In this document: piece by piece, positions 25,348 to 34,132 of the stretch
Position numbering within the stretch: the stretch's first letter is position 1
Layout: each line of letters opens with the position of its first letter
Assembly: GCA_963788215.1 (NCBI GenBank)
Contig: CAWBFX010000003.1
Span: forward strand, 186,001 to 250,000
Reading direction: 5' to 3'
Origin: AC-32 sp963788215
GTDB taxonomy: Bacteria; Actinomycetota; Thermoleophilia; Gaiellales; Gaiellaceae
Length of the DNA stretch: 64,000 nt
Translations under genes and position numbers: made by a program
The notes under the pieces: generated by a model
What the model was told of the DNA's origin: nothing
What the model saw: only the letters and a program-made list of their open reading frames with translations
The model's database searches: none

Positions 25348-26482
25348 ATGCGCGTGCCGCCGACACGAGTGGAGCGGCTTCCGGAGCAGTACTTCGGAGC
25401 ATTGCTCGCGCGCGTATCCGCGGCTGGGGCTGACGGGGGCGACCCGCTCATCGACCTTGGTCGCGGCAATCCGGAGACAGGTCCGCCCTCCCGACGTCGT
25501 CGCGGCGCTTACAAGCGCGGCGCGGCGGGCGGACGTTCATGGATACTCGCCGTTCCGCGGCCTGCCCGAGCTGCGCGAGGCGCTCGCCGAGCGCTACCGC
25601 ACCCACTACGGCGTCGAGCTCGACCCGGACACCGAGGTCGCCGTCGTCCCGGGCACCAAGACGGCGATCGTCGAGCTCTGCCTCGTGCTCGCCGAGGAGG
25701 GGCAAACCGTCGTCTTGCCCGATCCGTATTACCCGGACTACCCCTCTGGGCCGGCGCTCGCTGGTGCTCGCTCAGGGCTCCTGCCGCTCCTCCCCTCTGG
25801 CGGCTGGAAACCCGATTTCACGCGGGCGCCGGTCGAGGGCGTCGCGGCGGTCTACCTCAACTTCCCGTCGAACCCGGCTGCGGTCGCCGTGCCGCCGGGC
25901 ACGTTCGAGGAGGCGGTCGACTACGCGCGCCGCACAGGCGCGGCCGTCGTCCACGACTTCGCGTACGGCGACCTCGTCTTCGACGGGCGCAAGCCGCAGA
26001 GCTTCCTCGCGACGCCCGGCGCGAAGGAGGTCGGCGTCGAGATGTTCTCGATGTCCAAGTCGTACGGGATGGCCGGCTGGCGGGTCGGGTTCGTGGTCGG
26101 CAACGCGGAGATCGTCGAGCGGATCAACCTGCTCAACGACCACTGCCGCGTCGGGATCTTCCGGCCGATCCAGGAGGCCTGCATCGCCGCGCTGACCGGG
26201 CCGCAGGACTCGGTCGCCGAGCGGCGCGACACCTACCAGCGCCGCCGCGACCTCGTGATCGACGCGCTCGGGCCACAGACCTGCGAGGGCACGTTCTACG
26301 TCTGGCTGAAGCTTCCGGAGGGGGTCACCGCCGACGACCTCCTGACGAAGCACCGCGTCGCGGTCGCGCCTGGCGAAGGCTTCGGCCCAAGCGGCGCAGG
26401 CTGGGTACGCCTCAGCCTCGCAGTCAGCGACGAAACGCTGAATCTAGGCCTAGAACGCCTGGCGCCGGTCCTTTCGGCCTAA
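25348..26482 (+). CDS. Class I/II PLP-dependent aminotransferase, one frameshift
   Basis: An enzyme of about 377 residues, similar to LL-diaminopimelate or alanine-type aminotransferases. Visible features are HGYSPFRGLPELREALAERY, VVPGTKTAIVELCLVLA, LNFPSNPAAVAV (substrate contact), VVHDFAYGDLVFDG (PLP Asp and Tyr), the Schiff-base lysine in MFSMSKSYGMAGWRVGF and the carboxylate-binding Arg in WVRLSLAVSDE. The N-terminus (RVPPTRVERLPEQYFGALL) is in another frame. One extra base in the C run at 25486-25488 explains it, and the 1135-base span fits. Substrate specificity is not determined. Confidence 0.87.
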
Positions 26483-26613
26483 TCAATTCGAGGGATATGC
26501 CGATCCTGTAGACGGGAGCCGGGGTATCTCGCGCGACATTTCTCCCGTGTGAGAGAACGGCCTGCAGGGCGCCGCAGCCGAGCGGGCCGGCCCCGGCTCT
26601 CTATGCTCGGCGC

Positions 26614-27000
26614 GTGGCGGTCACGGTCGACGAGGTCTGCGCCTTCGCGCGGGCGCTGCCGGGGATCAACGAAGGGGTCGTCCGCGGCAACCTCAAGTTC
26701 CGGGTCAAGCGGATCGTCTGGCTGTCGCTCTCGCCGGACGGGTCGACGATGGGGTTCGCGTTCCCGAAGTACCTGCGCGAGGCGCTCGTCCACTCCGATC
26801 CCGAGAAGTTCTCGCTGCCGAGCGAGTCGGACATGCGCTACCACTGGGCTCACGTGCGGCTCGCGGCGATCGACGCGAGACGAGATGCGCGAGCTCGTGG
26901 AGGACGCCTGGGCCTTCTGCGCTCCGCAGCGGCTCGTGGACGAGTACCTGGGAGCCGGGGCGGGCCGGCAGCCCCGGCTCCCCACGGTTCGGGCCGTTAG
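26614..27000 (+). CDS. MmcQ/YjbR-family protein, one frameshift
   Basis: A protein of about 115-120 residues. The start MAVTVDEVCAFARALPGINEG and the KFRVKRIVWLSLSPDGSTMGFAFPK strand fit the MmcQ/YjbR double-wing DNA-binding-like fold. An extra A at about 26878 shifts the frame; the expected tail DEMRELVEDAWAFCAPQRLVDEYLG lies in the next frame. The true stop is unclear, since the shifted frame stays open through the terminator hairpin; 27000 is the stop in the starting frame. The function is unknown; a relative is encoded at 47829-48206. Confidence 0.7.
   Translation: MAVTVDEVCAFARALPGINEGVVRGNLKFRVKRIVWLSLSPDGSTMGFAFPKYLREALVHSDPEKFSLPSESDMRYHWAHVRLAAIDARRDARARGGRLGLLRSAAARGRVPGSRGGPAAPAPHGSGR
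26951..26981. terminator. Strong bidirectional hairpin terminator
   Basis: A perfect 11-bp stem (GGAGCCGGGGC/GCCCCGGCTCC) with a 9-base loop lies between two convergent genes. It has no T-tract. Confidence 0.65.
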
Positions 27001-27308
27001 ACGCGCGCGCCTTCCAGCTCGACGATCGGCGCCTCGTAGAGGTCGACCGCATCGATCGTGGTGCCGACCTGCGACACCATGCCCTTGCGCTTCTCGGCGA
27101 GCGTCTCCTCGGCCGCGTCGGCCGCCTCCTGGCTCTCCCAGAGGACGACCGCCTGCGCGCGGCTGCGCTCCTCGTCGGTCAGCATTACGTAGCCCTCGTA
27201 GCCGTCGTAGGTGCGGAGCATCGGCAGAACGGTGCCGCGGATCATCTCGAGAGCCGCGTCGCGCTTGTCCGAGTCCGCCCCTGAGAACGTGATGACCCGT
27301 GCGTACAT
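26997..27308 (-). CDS. Small ABM-like (dimeric alpha/beta barrel) protein
   Basis: A 103-residue protein beginning MYARVITFSGADSDKRDAAL. It contains DGYEGYVMLTDEERSRAQAVVLWES, the pattern of antibiotic-biosynthesis-monooxygenase-like barrels, in which a GY(x)G turn and a LWES strand face the dimer cavity. No cofactor motif is visible. It resembles the protein at 1345-1653. AAGGAGG lies just upstream of the ATG. Confidence 0.7.
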   Translation of the reverse strand: MYARVITFSGADSDKRDAALEMIRGTVLPMLRTYDGYEGYVMLTDEERSRAQAVVLWESQEAADAAEETLAEKRKGMVSQVGTTIDAVDLYEAPIVELEGARV

Positions 27309-27413
27309 CGGGCCTCCTTCCGGTGGGGTGCGCCGATCCTACGCCTGCTGTTTGGGTCGCGCCGGACCGGGTAGCGCCATATGACTCGAAAACGATAAAG
27401 AAGGAGGGGTCAC

Positions 27414-27914
27414 ATGCCCGAACTCAACGACGCGAAGACGTTCTTCGTCCACAAGCTCGGTGCGGCGCTGACGATGGAGGAGACCGTCGTCACGATGCTC
27501 AAGGAGCTCGAGGGCAAGGCGAACCAGACCGAGCTCAAGGAGCAGCTGTCGCACCACCGCGACGAGACCGAGGGACAGATCTCGAACCTCACGCAGGCGT
27601 TCTCGGCGCTCGGCAAGGAGCCGGAGCGGAAGCCGTGCCCGGCGATCGAGGGGCTGGAGAAGGAGGGCAAGGAGACGCTGCAGATGACGTCGCCGGAGCT
27701 CTTCGACACGGTCATCCTCGCCGGCTGCGCGGAGGTCGAGCACCACGAGATCGCCGTCTACGACGGGCTGATCACGATGGCGAACGAGATGGATCTCGAC
27801 GACGTGGTCACGCTCCTCGAGGAGAACCTCGACCAGGAGAAGCACACCCTCAAGGAGGTCGAGAAGGCCCTCAAGAAGCAGGCCAAGGAGCAGGCCGAGA
27901 AGATCGCGGCCTAG
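27414..27914 (+). CDS. DUF892/YciF-like ferritin-fold protein
   Basis: A 166-residue four-helix protein. It starts MPELNDAKTFFVHKLGAALT, with repeated Glu/His positions on helices (EETVVTMLKELE, LSHHRDETEGQIS, CAEVEHHEIAVYDGL, LEENLDQEKHTLKEV). These give two ExxH-type sites of a ferritin-like di-metal centre. YciF-like proteins are stress-induced and of uncertain function, perhaps iron or oxidative stress protection. AGAAGGAGG before the ATG is a strong ribosome site. Confidence 0.85.
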   Translation: MPELNDAKTFFVHKLGAALTMEETVVTMLKELEGKANQTELKEQLSHHRDETEGQISNLTQAFSALGKEPERKPCPAIEGLEKEGKETLQMTSPELFDTVILAGCAEVEHHEIAVYDGLITMANEMDLDDVVTLLEENLDQEKHTLKEVEKALKKQAKEQAEKIAA

Positions 27915-27940
27915 CGCGTCTCACGCGGCGGCGGCGAGGG

Positions 27941-28129
27941 CTAGCTCTCGTCGCCGCTGCTGCGGCTGCGCCAGAAGGTCAGCGCGCCTGCCAGGGCGGC
28001 GATCCCGAGGGCGACCAGCGACTTCTTCGGGGGCCCGTCCGAGCTCTTCGTCTTGCGGCGGACGATGCGCTTCGCGATCTTCCAGACACCCCAGCCGACG
28101 ACGGCGTTTCGGCGGTTGACGACGCTCAC
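27941..28129 (-). CDS. Small basic membrane protein
   Basis: A 62-residue protein from a GTG start. A basic N-terminal half (VWKIAKRIVRRKTKSSDGPPKK) is followed by one hydrophobic helix (SLVALGIAALAGALTFW) and a polar RSRSSGDES tail. This pattern recurs in actinobacterial small envelope proteins. It lies 17 bases after the sigma factor stop on the same strand, so it may be the second gene of that unit. Function unknown. Confidence 0.6.
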   Translation of the reverse strand: MSVVNRRNAVVGWGVWKIAKRIVRRKTKSSDGPPKKSLVALGIAALAGALTFWRSRSSGDES

Positions 28130-28146
28130 GCCGGTGTTCTAGCAGG

Positions 28147-29430
28147 TCAGGGCTTGTTGGGGTTCCCGCCGGCGTTGCCGTGCCCAGCGCCGCCGCCCTG
28201 TCCGCCACCGCCGTGCGCGGGCGGGGGGTTCTTCTTCGGCTTGGGGGGCGGCTTGTGGCTGTTGGCGTTGCCTCGGTGCTGGCCGTTCGATCCCGGGTTC
28301 GCGGGGCGGCCTGGCTTCACGGGCTTGAGGTCGTGGCCGCGCACGCGTGAGGGCGGCAGCACGCTGACTTCCTTGTCGTGGCCGAGAGCGAGGCCGTGCG
28401 CTCGCGTCACGGCCGGCTTGCCGTGGCGGTGGGCGCGGGCCTTGACCGAGGCGCGGCGGAAGGGCTTCTGGTCGGTTCCGCCGGCCCGCGGGCGGAAGAC
28501 GACCGGGGTGGTGGCCGCGTGTCGCGATGCCTTCACGGCGACCGCTGCGTGCGACACCGTCGGCGAGCGGTGCTCGACCTTCTTGACGCCCTCATAGCCG
28601 ACGCCGGTCGCGACGAGTGCGCCGGCACCGACGACCGCGGCCTTGAAGGCGAGGCCGCCGCCGATCGCGGCGGCTCCGCCTGAGCCGGCGCTGGCGCTCG
28701 CGGCGGTCGCCGTCGCGCCGTGGTGCGAGAACCACGAGAACAGGGACGGTGGCAGCGGGATCAGGGCGAGCGACTTGATCGCGCCACGCTGGGCGCGCTG
28801 GCTGCGGGCGAAGCGGGCGCAGTCGTCGCACTCGCGCAGGTGGGCTCGGAGGGCGCCCTTGTCCCGGCGGGCGAGCCGGCCGTCGAGCTGGCGCGAGATC
28901 GCGAGCTCGGCGTCGTGGCAGGTGATCGACTCCTCGAGCTGCTCGCGGAGGGCGCGGCGGGCGCGGAAGATCAGGGTCTCGACGGCGCTCACGGAGAGGC
29001 CGAGGATCTCGGAGATCTCCTGGTAGGAGCGGCCCTCGAGCTCGCGCATCACGAGCGCGGCCCGCTGGTTGAAGGCAAGGTGGCCGAGCGCGCGGCGCAG
29101 GTCCTCGGCGCTGATGACGTCCTCGTCGTGCTCCAGCGCCTCGGCGCGGCTCTCGTTCAGCTCGACCTCGTTCGGCCGGCGCTGCGACTGGCGGAAGCGC
29201 TGGCGGCACACGTTGTGGGCGATCGCGATCAGCCAGTTCTGGGGCGCGCGCGGGCGCTCACCGCGCTCGATCGCGCGGTAGGCGTTCATAAAGGTCGTCT
29301 GCGTGACGTCCTCCGCGTCGGCAGGGTTGCGCAGCACGACAAGGGCGTAGCGGTAGACGTCCCCTGCGTGTTTCTTGTAGAGGCGTTCGAGCGTGCGATC
29401 GGGGCGCTGGCGCGCCAGGATCGGCGTCAT
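28147..29430 (-). CDS. ECF sigma factor fused to a zinc-finger anti-sigma-like domain
   Basis: A 427-residue protein, more than twice normal ECF length. Region 2 (LYKKHAGDVYRYALVVLRNPADAEDVTQ, about 17-45) and region 4 (LEGRSYQEISEILGLSVSAVETLIFRARRAL, about 125-155) form a complete ECF sigma factor. They are followed by a zf-HC2-like anti-sigma zinc finger (CHDAELAISRQLDG ... HLRECDDCARF, about 165-210). A hydrophobic Ala/Gly-rich segment near 243-275 could cross the membrane. The last 130 residues are basic and Pro/Gly-rich. The sigma and its inhibitor thus sit in one chain, probably membrane-tethered. Release would need proteolysis or a conformational change, which is inference. Confidence 0.85.
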   Translation of the reverse strand: MTPILARQRPDRTLERLYKKHAGDVYRYALVVLRNPADAEDVTQTTFMNAYRAIERGERPRAPQNWLIAIAHNVCRQRFRQSQRRPNEVELNESRAEALEHDEDVISAEDLRRALGHLAFNQRAALVMRELEGRSYQEISEILGLSVSAVETLIFRARRALREQLEESITCHDAELAISRQLDGRLARRDKGALRAHLRECDDCARFARSQRAQRGAIKSLALIPLPPSLFSWFSHHGATATAASASAGSGGAAAIGGGLAFKAAVVGAGALVATGVGYEGVKKVEHRSPTVSHAAVAVKASRHAATTPVVFRPRAGGTDQKPFRRASVKARAHRHGKPAVTRAHGLALGHDKEVSVLPPSRVRGHDLKPVKPGRPANPGSNGQHRGNANSHKPPPKPKKNPPPAHGGGGQGGGAGHGNAGGNPNKP

Positions 29431-29464
29431 GACCTAAACGATGCCGCAAATCGGGGATTCTTGC

Positions 29465-29480
29465 CCCCCGCCGACGGGGG
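29465..29480 (-). terminator. Hairpin after the E3 gene
   Basis: CCCCCG and CGGGGG form a 6-bp stem with a 4-base loop, 7 bases past the E3 stop codon on the minus strand. A weak AT-rich stretch follows. A very similar hairpin lies at 40-52 after the anti-sigma gene. Confidence 0.5.
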
Positions 29481-29486
29481 ATTCGG

Positions 29487-30892
29487 CTATGTGGACGCTG
29501 TTGCGCGGCGCTTGGTCATGATGTGAATCGGGCGGCCGAGCGCCACGAGGCCGGCTTCCTTGATCGCCTCGGAGAGCGTCGGGTGGGCAGCCATCCCGTC
29601 CGCGACCGTCTCGACAGTGGCCTCCGCGTCGAGCGCGATGGTGCCGGCTTCGATCAGATCGGTCACGTGCGGGCCGACCATGATCAGGCCGAGCAGTTCG
29701 CCGTAGCGGGTCTCGTGGATCGATTTGACCCACCCGACGGTGTCGTTCTGCATGACCGCGCGGGCGTTCGCAATCCAGGGGAAGACGCCGACCGAGACGT
29801 CGTCGCCGTACTGCTCGCGGGCTTCCTGCTCGGTCAATCCGACGCCGGCGATCTCCGGGTCGGTGTAGATCGGGCGCGGAACGCCGCGGTTGTCGACGGT
29901 CGCGTCGTGGCCCATCGCGTTCTCGGCCGCGACCTCGCCTTCGCGGAACGCCGTGTGGGCCAACTGCCAGTAGCCCGCGCAGTCGCCGACCGCGTAGATG
30001 TGCTGCTGGGTGGTTCGACGGTGCTCGTCGGCGGCGATGCCCTTGCGCTTGTCGAACTCCACTCCGATGTCCTCGAGGCCGAGGTTTTCCGTTGTGGGCC
30101 CGCGGCCGGTGGCCACGAGCATCAGATCGGCCTCGGTTGTGCCGCCGCCGTGCTGGACGCGCAGCCCGCTGCCGGTGTCTTCGACTCGCTCGGCGGACGT
30201 CTCCAGGTGGAGCTCGATGCCGCGCTTCCGGAACTGCTTCGCGAGCTCCTTGGCGGCGTCGGCGTCTTCCTGCGGGATCAGCGTCGGCAGCATCTCGATG
30301 ATCGTCACCTCGGAGCCGAAGCGGCGGAAGATGCTTGCGAACTCGCAGCCGATGATGCCGCCGCCGAGGACGACGAGGCCTGTGTGGGACCTCGGTCTGC
30401 GCGAGGAGGCCGGTCGAGTCGACGCAGCGCGGAGGAGTCGAGTCCGTCGATCGGCGGGCGGAGCGGGTACGAGCCGGTCGCGATGATCGCCTGCTTGAAG
30501 GTGACCTGGTCGCCGCCCTCGACCGCGATCGTGTTCGGGTCGGTGAAGCGGCCGGTGCCTTTGACCCACTCGACGCCGTTCGCCTTGAAGAGGCTCGCGA
30601 CCCCTTGCGTCATCTGGTGCGAGACGGCGTTCTTCCACTCGTTCGCCTTGGCGAAATCGAGGCTCGGTGGCCCGACGTTGACGCCGAGCTTGGCGAAGGT
30701 CTCCTCGGCTTCCTTCAGCGCGAAGGCGGTCTGCACCCAGGCCTTGGTCGGGATGCAACCGACGCGCAGGCAGGTGCCGCCGAGCTCCGGCTCCTTCTCG
30801 ATGCAGACGGTCTTGGCGCCGAGCTGTGCGGCGCGGATCGCCGCGGTGTAGCCGCCCGGCCCGCCGCCGAGGACGGCAACGTCACAGTCCAT
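29487..30892 (-). CDS. lpdA: Dihydrolipoamide dehydrogenase (E3), two frameshifts
   Basis: An E3 flavoprotein of about 467 residues. The FAD motif is DVAVLGGGPGGYTAAIRAA. The redox disulfide is in GGTCLRVGCIPTKA. The NAD motif is LVVLGGGIIGCEFASIF, the second FAD motif is IYAVGDCAG, and the C-terminal active-site His is in HPTLSEAI. Two single-base insertions near 30428 and 30378, in the linker between the FAD and NAD domains, shift the frame; the 1406-base span fits exactly two extra bases. It lies downstream of the E1/E2 genes on the same strand, separated by a hairpin and about 240 bases. It reoxidises lipoyl groups of the adjacent complex. Confidence 0.92.
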
Positions 30893-30908
30893 TCGGGCTC
30901 CTCGCGCT

Positions 30909-30957
30909 GGGGTTCGGTTTGGTTGGTCGGTCGGTCGGTTCTGTTTGGTTCGGTTCG
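30909..30957. repeat. Low-complexity GGTT/GGTC/GGTTCG tract
   Basis: A ~49-base run of short G/T-rich units (ggttcggttt, ggttggtcggtcggtcgg, ggttcggttcg) lies directly upstream of the E3 start. On the minus strand it would place a C/A-rich, unstructured leader ahead of the E3 coding region. No other tract like it was noticed in the window. Confidence 0.6.
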
Positions 30958-31065
30958 CGGGCGATCCTAGCGGCGGGAGAAGGTTTCACGCTTTCGGCAC
31001 AGGCGCGGCACAGATGCGTGACGGGTTTGTGGTTACGCTCGCAGCGGGTGGCGGGTGGACGGTCC

Positions 31066-31084
31066 TCCCCACCCAGGGTGGGGA
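31066..31084 (-). terminator. Hairpin after the E1-E2-VOC-GNAT unit
   Basis: TCCCCACC and GGTGGGGA form an 8-bp perfect stem with a 3-base loop about 50 bases past the GNAT stop. No T-tract is present. Confidence 0.5.
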
Positions 31085-31133
31085 TGTGGAGTTGAGCGGG
31101 GGCGGGCGGCGGCGGCAAGACCGCGGCGCGGCG

Positions 31134-31598
31134 CTAGCGCAGGGCCGCGCGCATCGTGTATGCGCCGTCGTCCTCGTGGACGCGCTCGAAGCCGTGGCGC
31201 TCGTAGAGCGAGACCGCCGGGTTGTCCTTCTCGACGCTGAGGCTGATCGCCGCGTAGCCGTCCTCGCGTGCCCGCTCCAGCAGCGCCCCGAGCAGCTCCG
31301 AGCCGAGGCCTGAGCCGCGCTTGCTCGGGACGATCGCGATTGAGAGCTCCGGCGTCTCCTCGTCGATGAACCCGTACCCCGCGTTGTCCGCGCGGAAGAG
31401 CCGATACCACGCAGCCCCGACGGGCTGGAAGTCCTGGATCGCAACCAGCGCCGTGTCGCCCGGCCGGCCCCAGCGCTCGACGTAGCGGCGCACCGGCGGC
31501 TCGCCCGTCTCCGGCACGGTGGTCGCCCGCCAGTAGTACGCGTGCCGGAGCATGTCGCGCAGGAACGGCACGTCCTGCGGCCCGGCGCGGCGGATCAC
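31134..31598 (-). CDS. GNAT-family N-acetyltransferase
   Basis: A 154-residue GNAT protein. The acetyl-CoA loop is SKRGSGLGSELLGALLERARE (about 95-115), followed by AISLSVEKDNPAVSLYERHGF, the usual C-terminal strand-loop. The N-terminus (IRRAGPQDVPFLRDMLRHAYY) is also typical. The substrate is unknown. The GTG start overlaps the VOC stop (GTGA), so it is the last gene of the 2-oxoacid dehydrogenase unit. Confidence 0.88.
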   Translation of the reverse strand: MIRRAGPQDVPFLRDMLRHAYYWRATTVPETGEPPVRRYVERWGRPGDTALVAIQDFQPVGAAWYRLFRADNAGYGFIDEETPELSIAIVPSKRGSGLGSELLGALLERAREDGYAAISLSVEKDNPAVSLYERHGFERVHEDDGAYTMRAALR

Positions 31599-31924
31599 GC
31601 GACTTCCTCCCCGAGCTGGATGCGGTTGCCGTCCGGGTCGAAGACGTCGAGCACGCGGATCGCGCCGTGGAGCTCGACGGCGACGCCGACCTCGACCCCG
31701 CTGGCCGCCAGGCGTTCACGCTCGGCCTTGACGTCCTCGACGTCGATCATCGCGACGCCGCCCTCCTCCTGGGGATCGCCGACCGTAAGCGCGATCTCGG
31801 TCTGGTCGCGGTCGAGCGCCGCCCAGTGCCCGTCCTCGTCGACGAACGTCTCGGTGAAGCCGAGGACGTCCGCGTAGAAGGCGCGGGCGGCCCCGAGGTC
31901 GCGAACCTGGTACCAGATCCTCAC
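31595..31924 (-). CDS. VOC family protein
   Basis: A 109-residue VOC protein. It begins VRIWYQVRDLGAARAFYADVLGF and ends DVFDPDGNRIQLGEE, both diagnostic. The GTG start overlaps the E2 stop and its stop overlaps the GNAT start, so it is translated with the dehydrogenase complex genes. Function unknown. Confidence 0.85.
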   Translation of the reverse strand: MRIWYQVRDLGAARAFYADVLGFTETFVDEDGHWAALDRDQTEIALTVGDPQEEGGVAMIDVEDVKAERERLAASGVEVGVAVELHGAIRVLDVFDPDGNRIQLGEEVA

Positions 31925-33159
31925 AGCAGGAGCGCCGGCTCCTCGAGGCGCTCCTTGACGGCCTGGAGGAACTCGGCGGCGGGGGCCCCGTCGACGGCCC
32001 GGTGATCGAAGGTCGCGGTCAACGTCACCATCGGGCGAACGACCAGCTCGCCGTCCAGCGGCACGGCTCGGTCGACCGTCGCGCCGACGGCCAGGATCGC
32101 CGCCTGCGGCGGGTTCAGAACGGCGGTGAAGCTGTCGACGCCGAACATGCCGAGGTTCGAGATCGTGAATGTGCCCTCCTCGAGGTCGCCGCGCTGGAGC
32201 TTCCCCTCGCGCGAGCGGGAGACCAGATCGGCGCGCGCCGTCGCGATCTCCGCGAGCGTCAGGCGCTCCGCACTGCGGATCACCGGCACGACGAGCCCCT
32301 GCGGCGCGGCGACGGCGAGGCCGACGTTGGCGGTCGGGTAGAGCACGATCGCCTCGTCGGTGAACTGCGCGTTCACCTCGCGGTGCAGCATGAGCGCGGC
32401 TGCGCAGACCTTGGTGAGGACGTCGGTGACGGTCGTCTTCGGCGCGCTCTCGTCCTCGCGCAGCCGGACGAGCAGCGAGTTCACGCGGGTCATGTCGGCC
32501 GAGACCTGGAGCTGGAAGACCGGGATCTGCCACGCCTCGGTCAGGCGCCGCGCGATCGTGCGGCGCACGTTCGTCAGCTCGCGCCGCTCGACCTCGCCGG
32601 TCGGCACGGGCCCGCGCGCCACGGGCGCTACTGCGGGAACTGCCTGGGCGCCCTCGACGTCCTCGGCGACGATCCGCCCTTCGGGCCCCGTGCCTCGCAG
32701 AGACGAGAGGTCGATTCCGCGCTCGCGGGCGATGCGGCGCGCGAGCGGCGATGCCTTGACGCGCCCGCCGTTGCTCTGGACGGCGGGGGTCGGCTCCTTT
32801 ATCTCGGTGACCTGCTCGGCCGAGTCGGCGGCGGCCTGCCGGCCCTGCTCGCGGTCGTCCTCGCGCGCCGTGCCGGGTGAGCCTTCTTCCTCAGGACTGT
32901 CCTCAACCGTCGGGACCTCCTCCCCCTCCTCGCCGATGACGGCGATCGTCCGGCCGACGGGCACCTCGCCCTCGGCGACGGCGATCTTCAGCAGCACGCC
33001 GGAGGCCTCGGCCTCGACCTCCTGCGTGACCTTGTCGGTGTCGAGCTCGTAGAGCGGCTCGCCCTTCTCGACGGAGTCGCCCTCGCCCTTGAGCCACTTG
33101 ACGATCGTCCCGGACTCCATCCCCTGCCCCAGCCGCGGCAGCTTGACTTCACTAGCCAC
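31921..33159 (-). CDS. 2-oxoacid dehydrogenase E2 (dihydrolipoyl acyltransferase)
   Basis: A 412-residue E2. One lipoyl domain (about 3-77) carries the lipoylated Lys in ELDTDKVTQEVEAEAS. An acidic linker leads to the peripheral E3-binding domain (KASPLARRIARERGIDLSSL, about 132-168). The catalytic domain has DHRAVDGAPAAEFLQ with the active-site His and Asp. It transfers acyl groups from lipoyl to CoA in the core of the complex. It overlaps E1beta by 8 bases. A single lipoyl domain suits a pyruvate, branched-chain or acetoin complex; the sequence does not decide which. Confidence 0.93.
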   Translation of the reverse strand: MASEVKLPRLGQGMESGTIVKWLKGEGDSVEKGEPLYELDTDKVTQEVEAEASGVLLKIAVAEGEVPVGRTIAVIGEEGEEVPTVEDSPEEEGSPGTAREDDREQGRQAAADSAEQVTEIKEPTPAVQSNGGRVKASPLARRIARERGIDLSSLRGTGPEGRIVAEDVEGAQAVPAVAPVARGPVPTGEVERRELTNVRRTIARRLTEAWQIPVFQLQVSADMTRVNSLLVRLREDESAPKTTVTDVLTKVCAAALMLHREVNAQFTDEAIVLYPTANVGLAVAAPQGLVVPVIRSAERLTLAEIATARADLVSRSREGKLQRGDLEEGTFTISNLGMFGVDSFTAVLNPPQAAILAVGATVDRAVPLDGELVVRPMVTLTATFDHRAVDGAPAAEFLQAVKERLEEPALLL

Positions 33160-34132
33160 GCGCGACCGTCCGCTTGATCGCTTCGAGGACGTCGCCGGCG
33201 TGCGGCACCACGTACTCCTCCATCACCGGAGCGAACGGCAACGGCGCGAACCTCGCCCCGACGCGCTCGACCGGCGCGTCCAGCCAGTCGAAGGCCTGCT
33301 CGCCGACGACCGCTGCGATCTCGGCGCCGAACCCCATGCGCGTCACGGCCTCGTGCGCGACCACGACCCGGTTGGTCTTCTTCACCGACGCGACCAGCGC
33401 GTCCGTGTCCAGAGGCTGCAGCGTCCGGGGATCGAAGACCTCGACCGACACGCCCTCGGCCTCGGCCTCCTCGGCGGCGCGCAGGGCCTCGTGCACCAGG
33501 CGCCCCGTGGCCACGACCGTCACGTCCGAGCCCTCGCGGTGGACCCGGGCCTTCCCGAGCGGAATCGGCTCGAGCTCGTCCGGCACTTCCTCCTTCAGCC
33601 CGTAGAGCGTCCGGTGTTCGAAGAAGATGACAGGGTTGTCGTCGTAGATCGCCGACCAGAGCAGCCCGCGGACGTCGGCAGGCGTCGAGGCGAACACGAC
33701 CTTGAGCCCGGGCACGTGCACGAACCACGCCTCGACCTGCTGCGCGTGCTGCGCGCCCGGCGACCAGCCCGCGCCGCCCTGCGTGCGGATCGTCAGCGGC
33801 ACCTTCAGCTGCCCGCCCGACATGTATCGGTGCTTCGCCGCCTGGTTGACGATCTGCTCCATCGAGACCGTCAAGAAGTCCTCGTACATCACCTCGACGA
33901 CCGGACGCATGCCCTGGATGGCTGCACCGATCCCTGCTCCGACGATCGCGATCTCCGAGATCGGCGTGTTGCGGATCCGCTCCGCCCCGAACTCGTCGAG
34001 CATTCCGGCCGTGACGCCCATCGACCCGCCCATCTCCGCGATGTCCTCGCCCATCACGAACACGTCCTCGTCCTGGCGCATCGCCTGGGAGAGCGCGTCG
34101 CGCACCGCCTCGCGGTAGCTGAGCTCAGGCAT
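33152..34132 (-). CDS. 2-oxoacid dehydrogenase E1 beta subunit
   Basis: A 326-residue transketolase-like E1beta. It has EDVFVMGEDIAEMGGSMGVT (the TPP-contacting Glu region), RIRNTPISEIAIVGAGIGAA, MEQIVNQAAKHRYMSGGQ and VVVAHEAVTRMGFGAEIAAVV. With E1alpha it forms the alpha2beta2 thiamine enzyme that decarboxylates the 2-oxoacid. It overlaps both neighbours by 8 bases. It resembles PDH and acetoin-dehydrogenase beta subunits most. Confidence 0.94.
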   Translation of the reverse strand: MPELSYREAVRDALSQAMRQDEDVFVMGEDIAEMGGSMGVTAGMLDEFGAERIRNTPISEIAIVGAGIGAAIQGMRPVVEVMYEDFLTVSMEQIVNQAAKHRYMSGGQLKVPLTIRTQGGAGWSPGAQHAQQVEAWFVHVPGLKVVFASTPADVRGLLWSAIYDDNPVIFFEHRTLYGLKEEVPDELEPIPLGKARVHREGSDVTVVATGRLVHEALRAAEEAEAEGVSVEVFDPRTLQPLDTDALVASVKKTNRVVVAHEAVTRMGFGAEIAAVVGEQAFDWLDAPVERVGARFAPLPFAPVMEEYVVPHAGDVLEAIKRTVARG

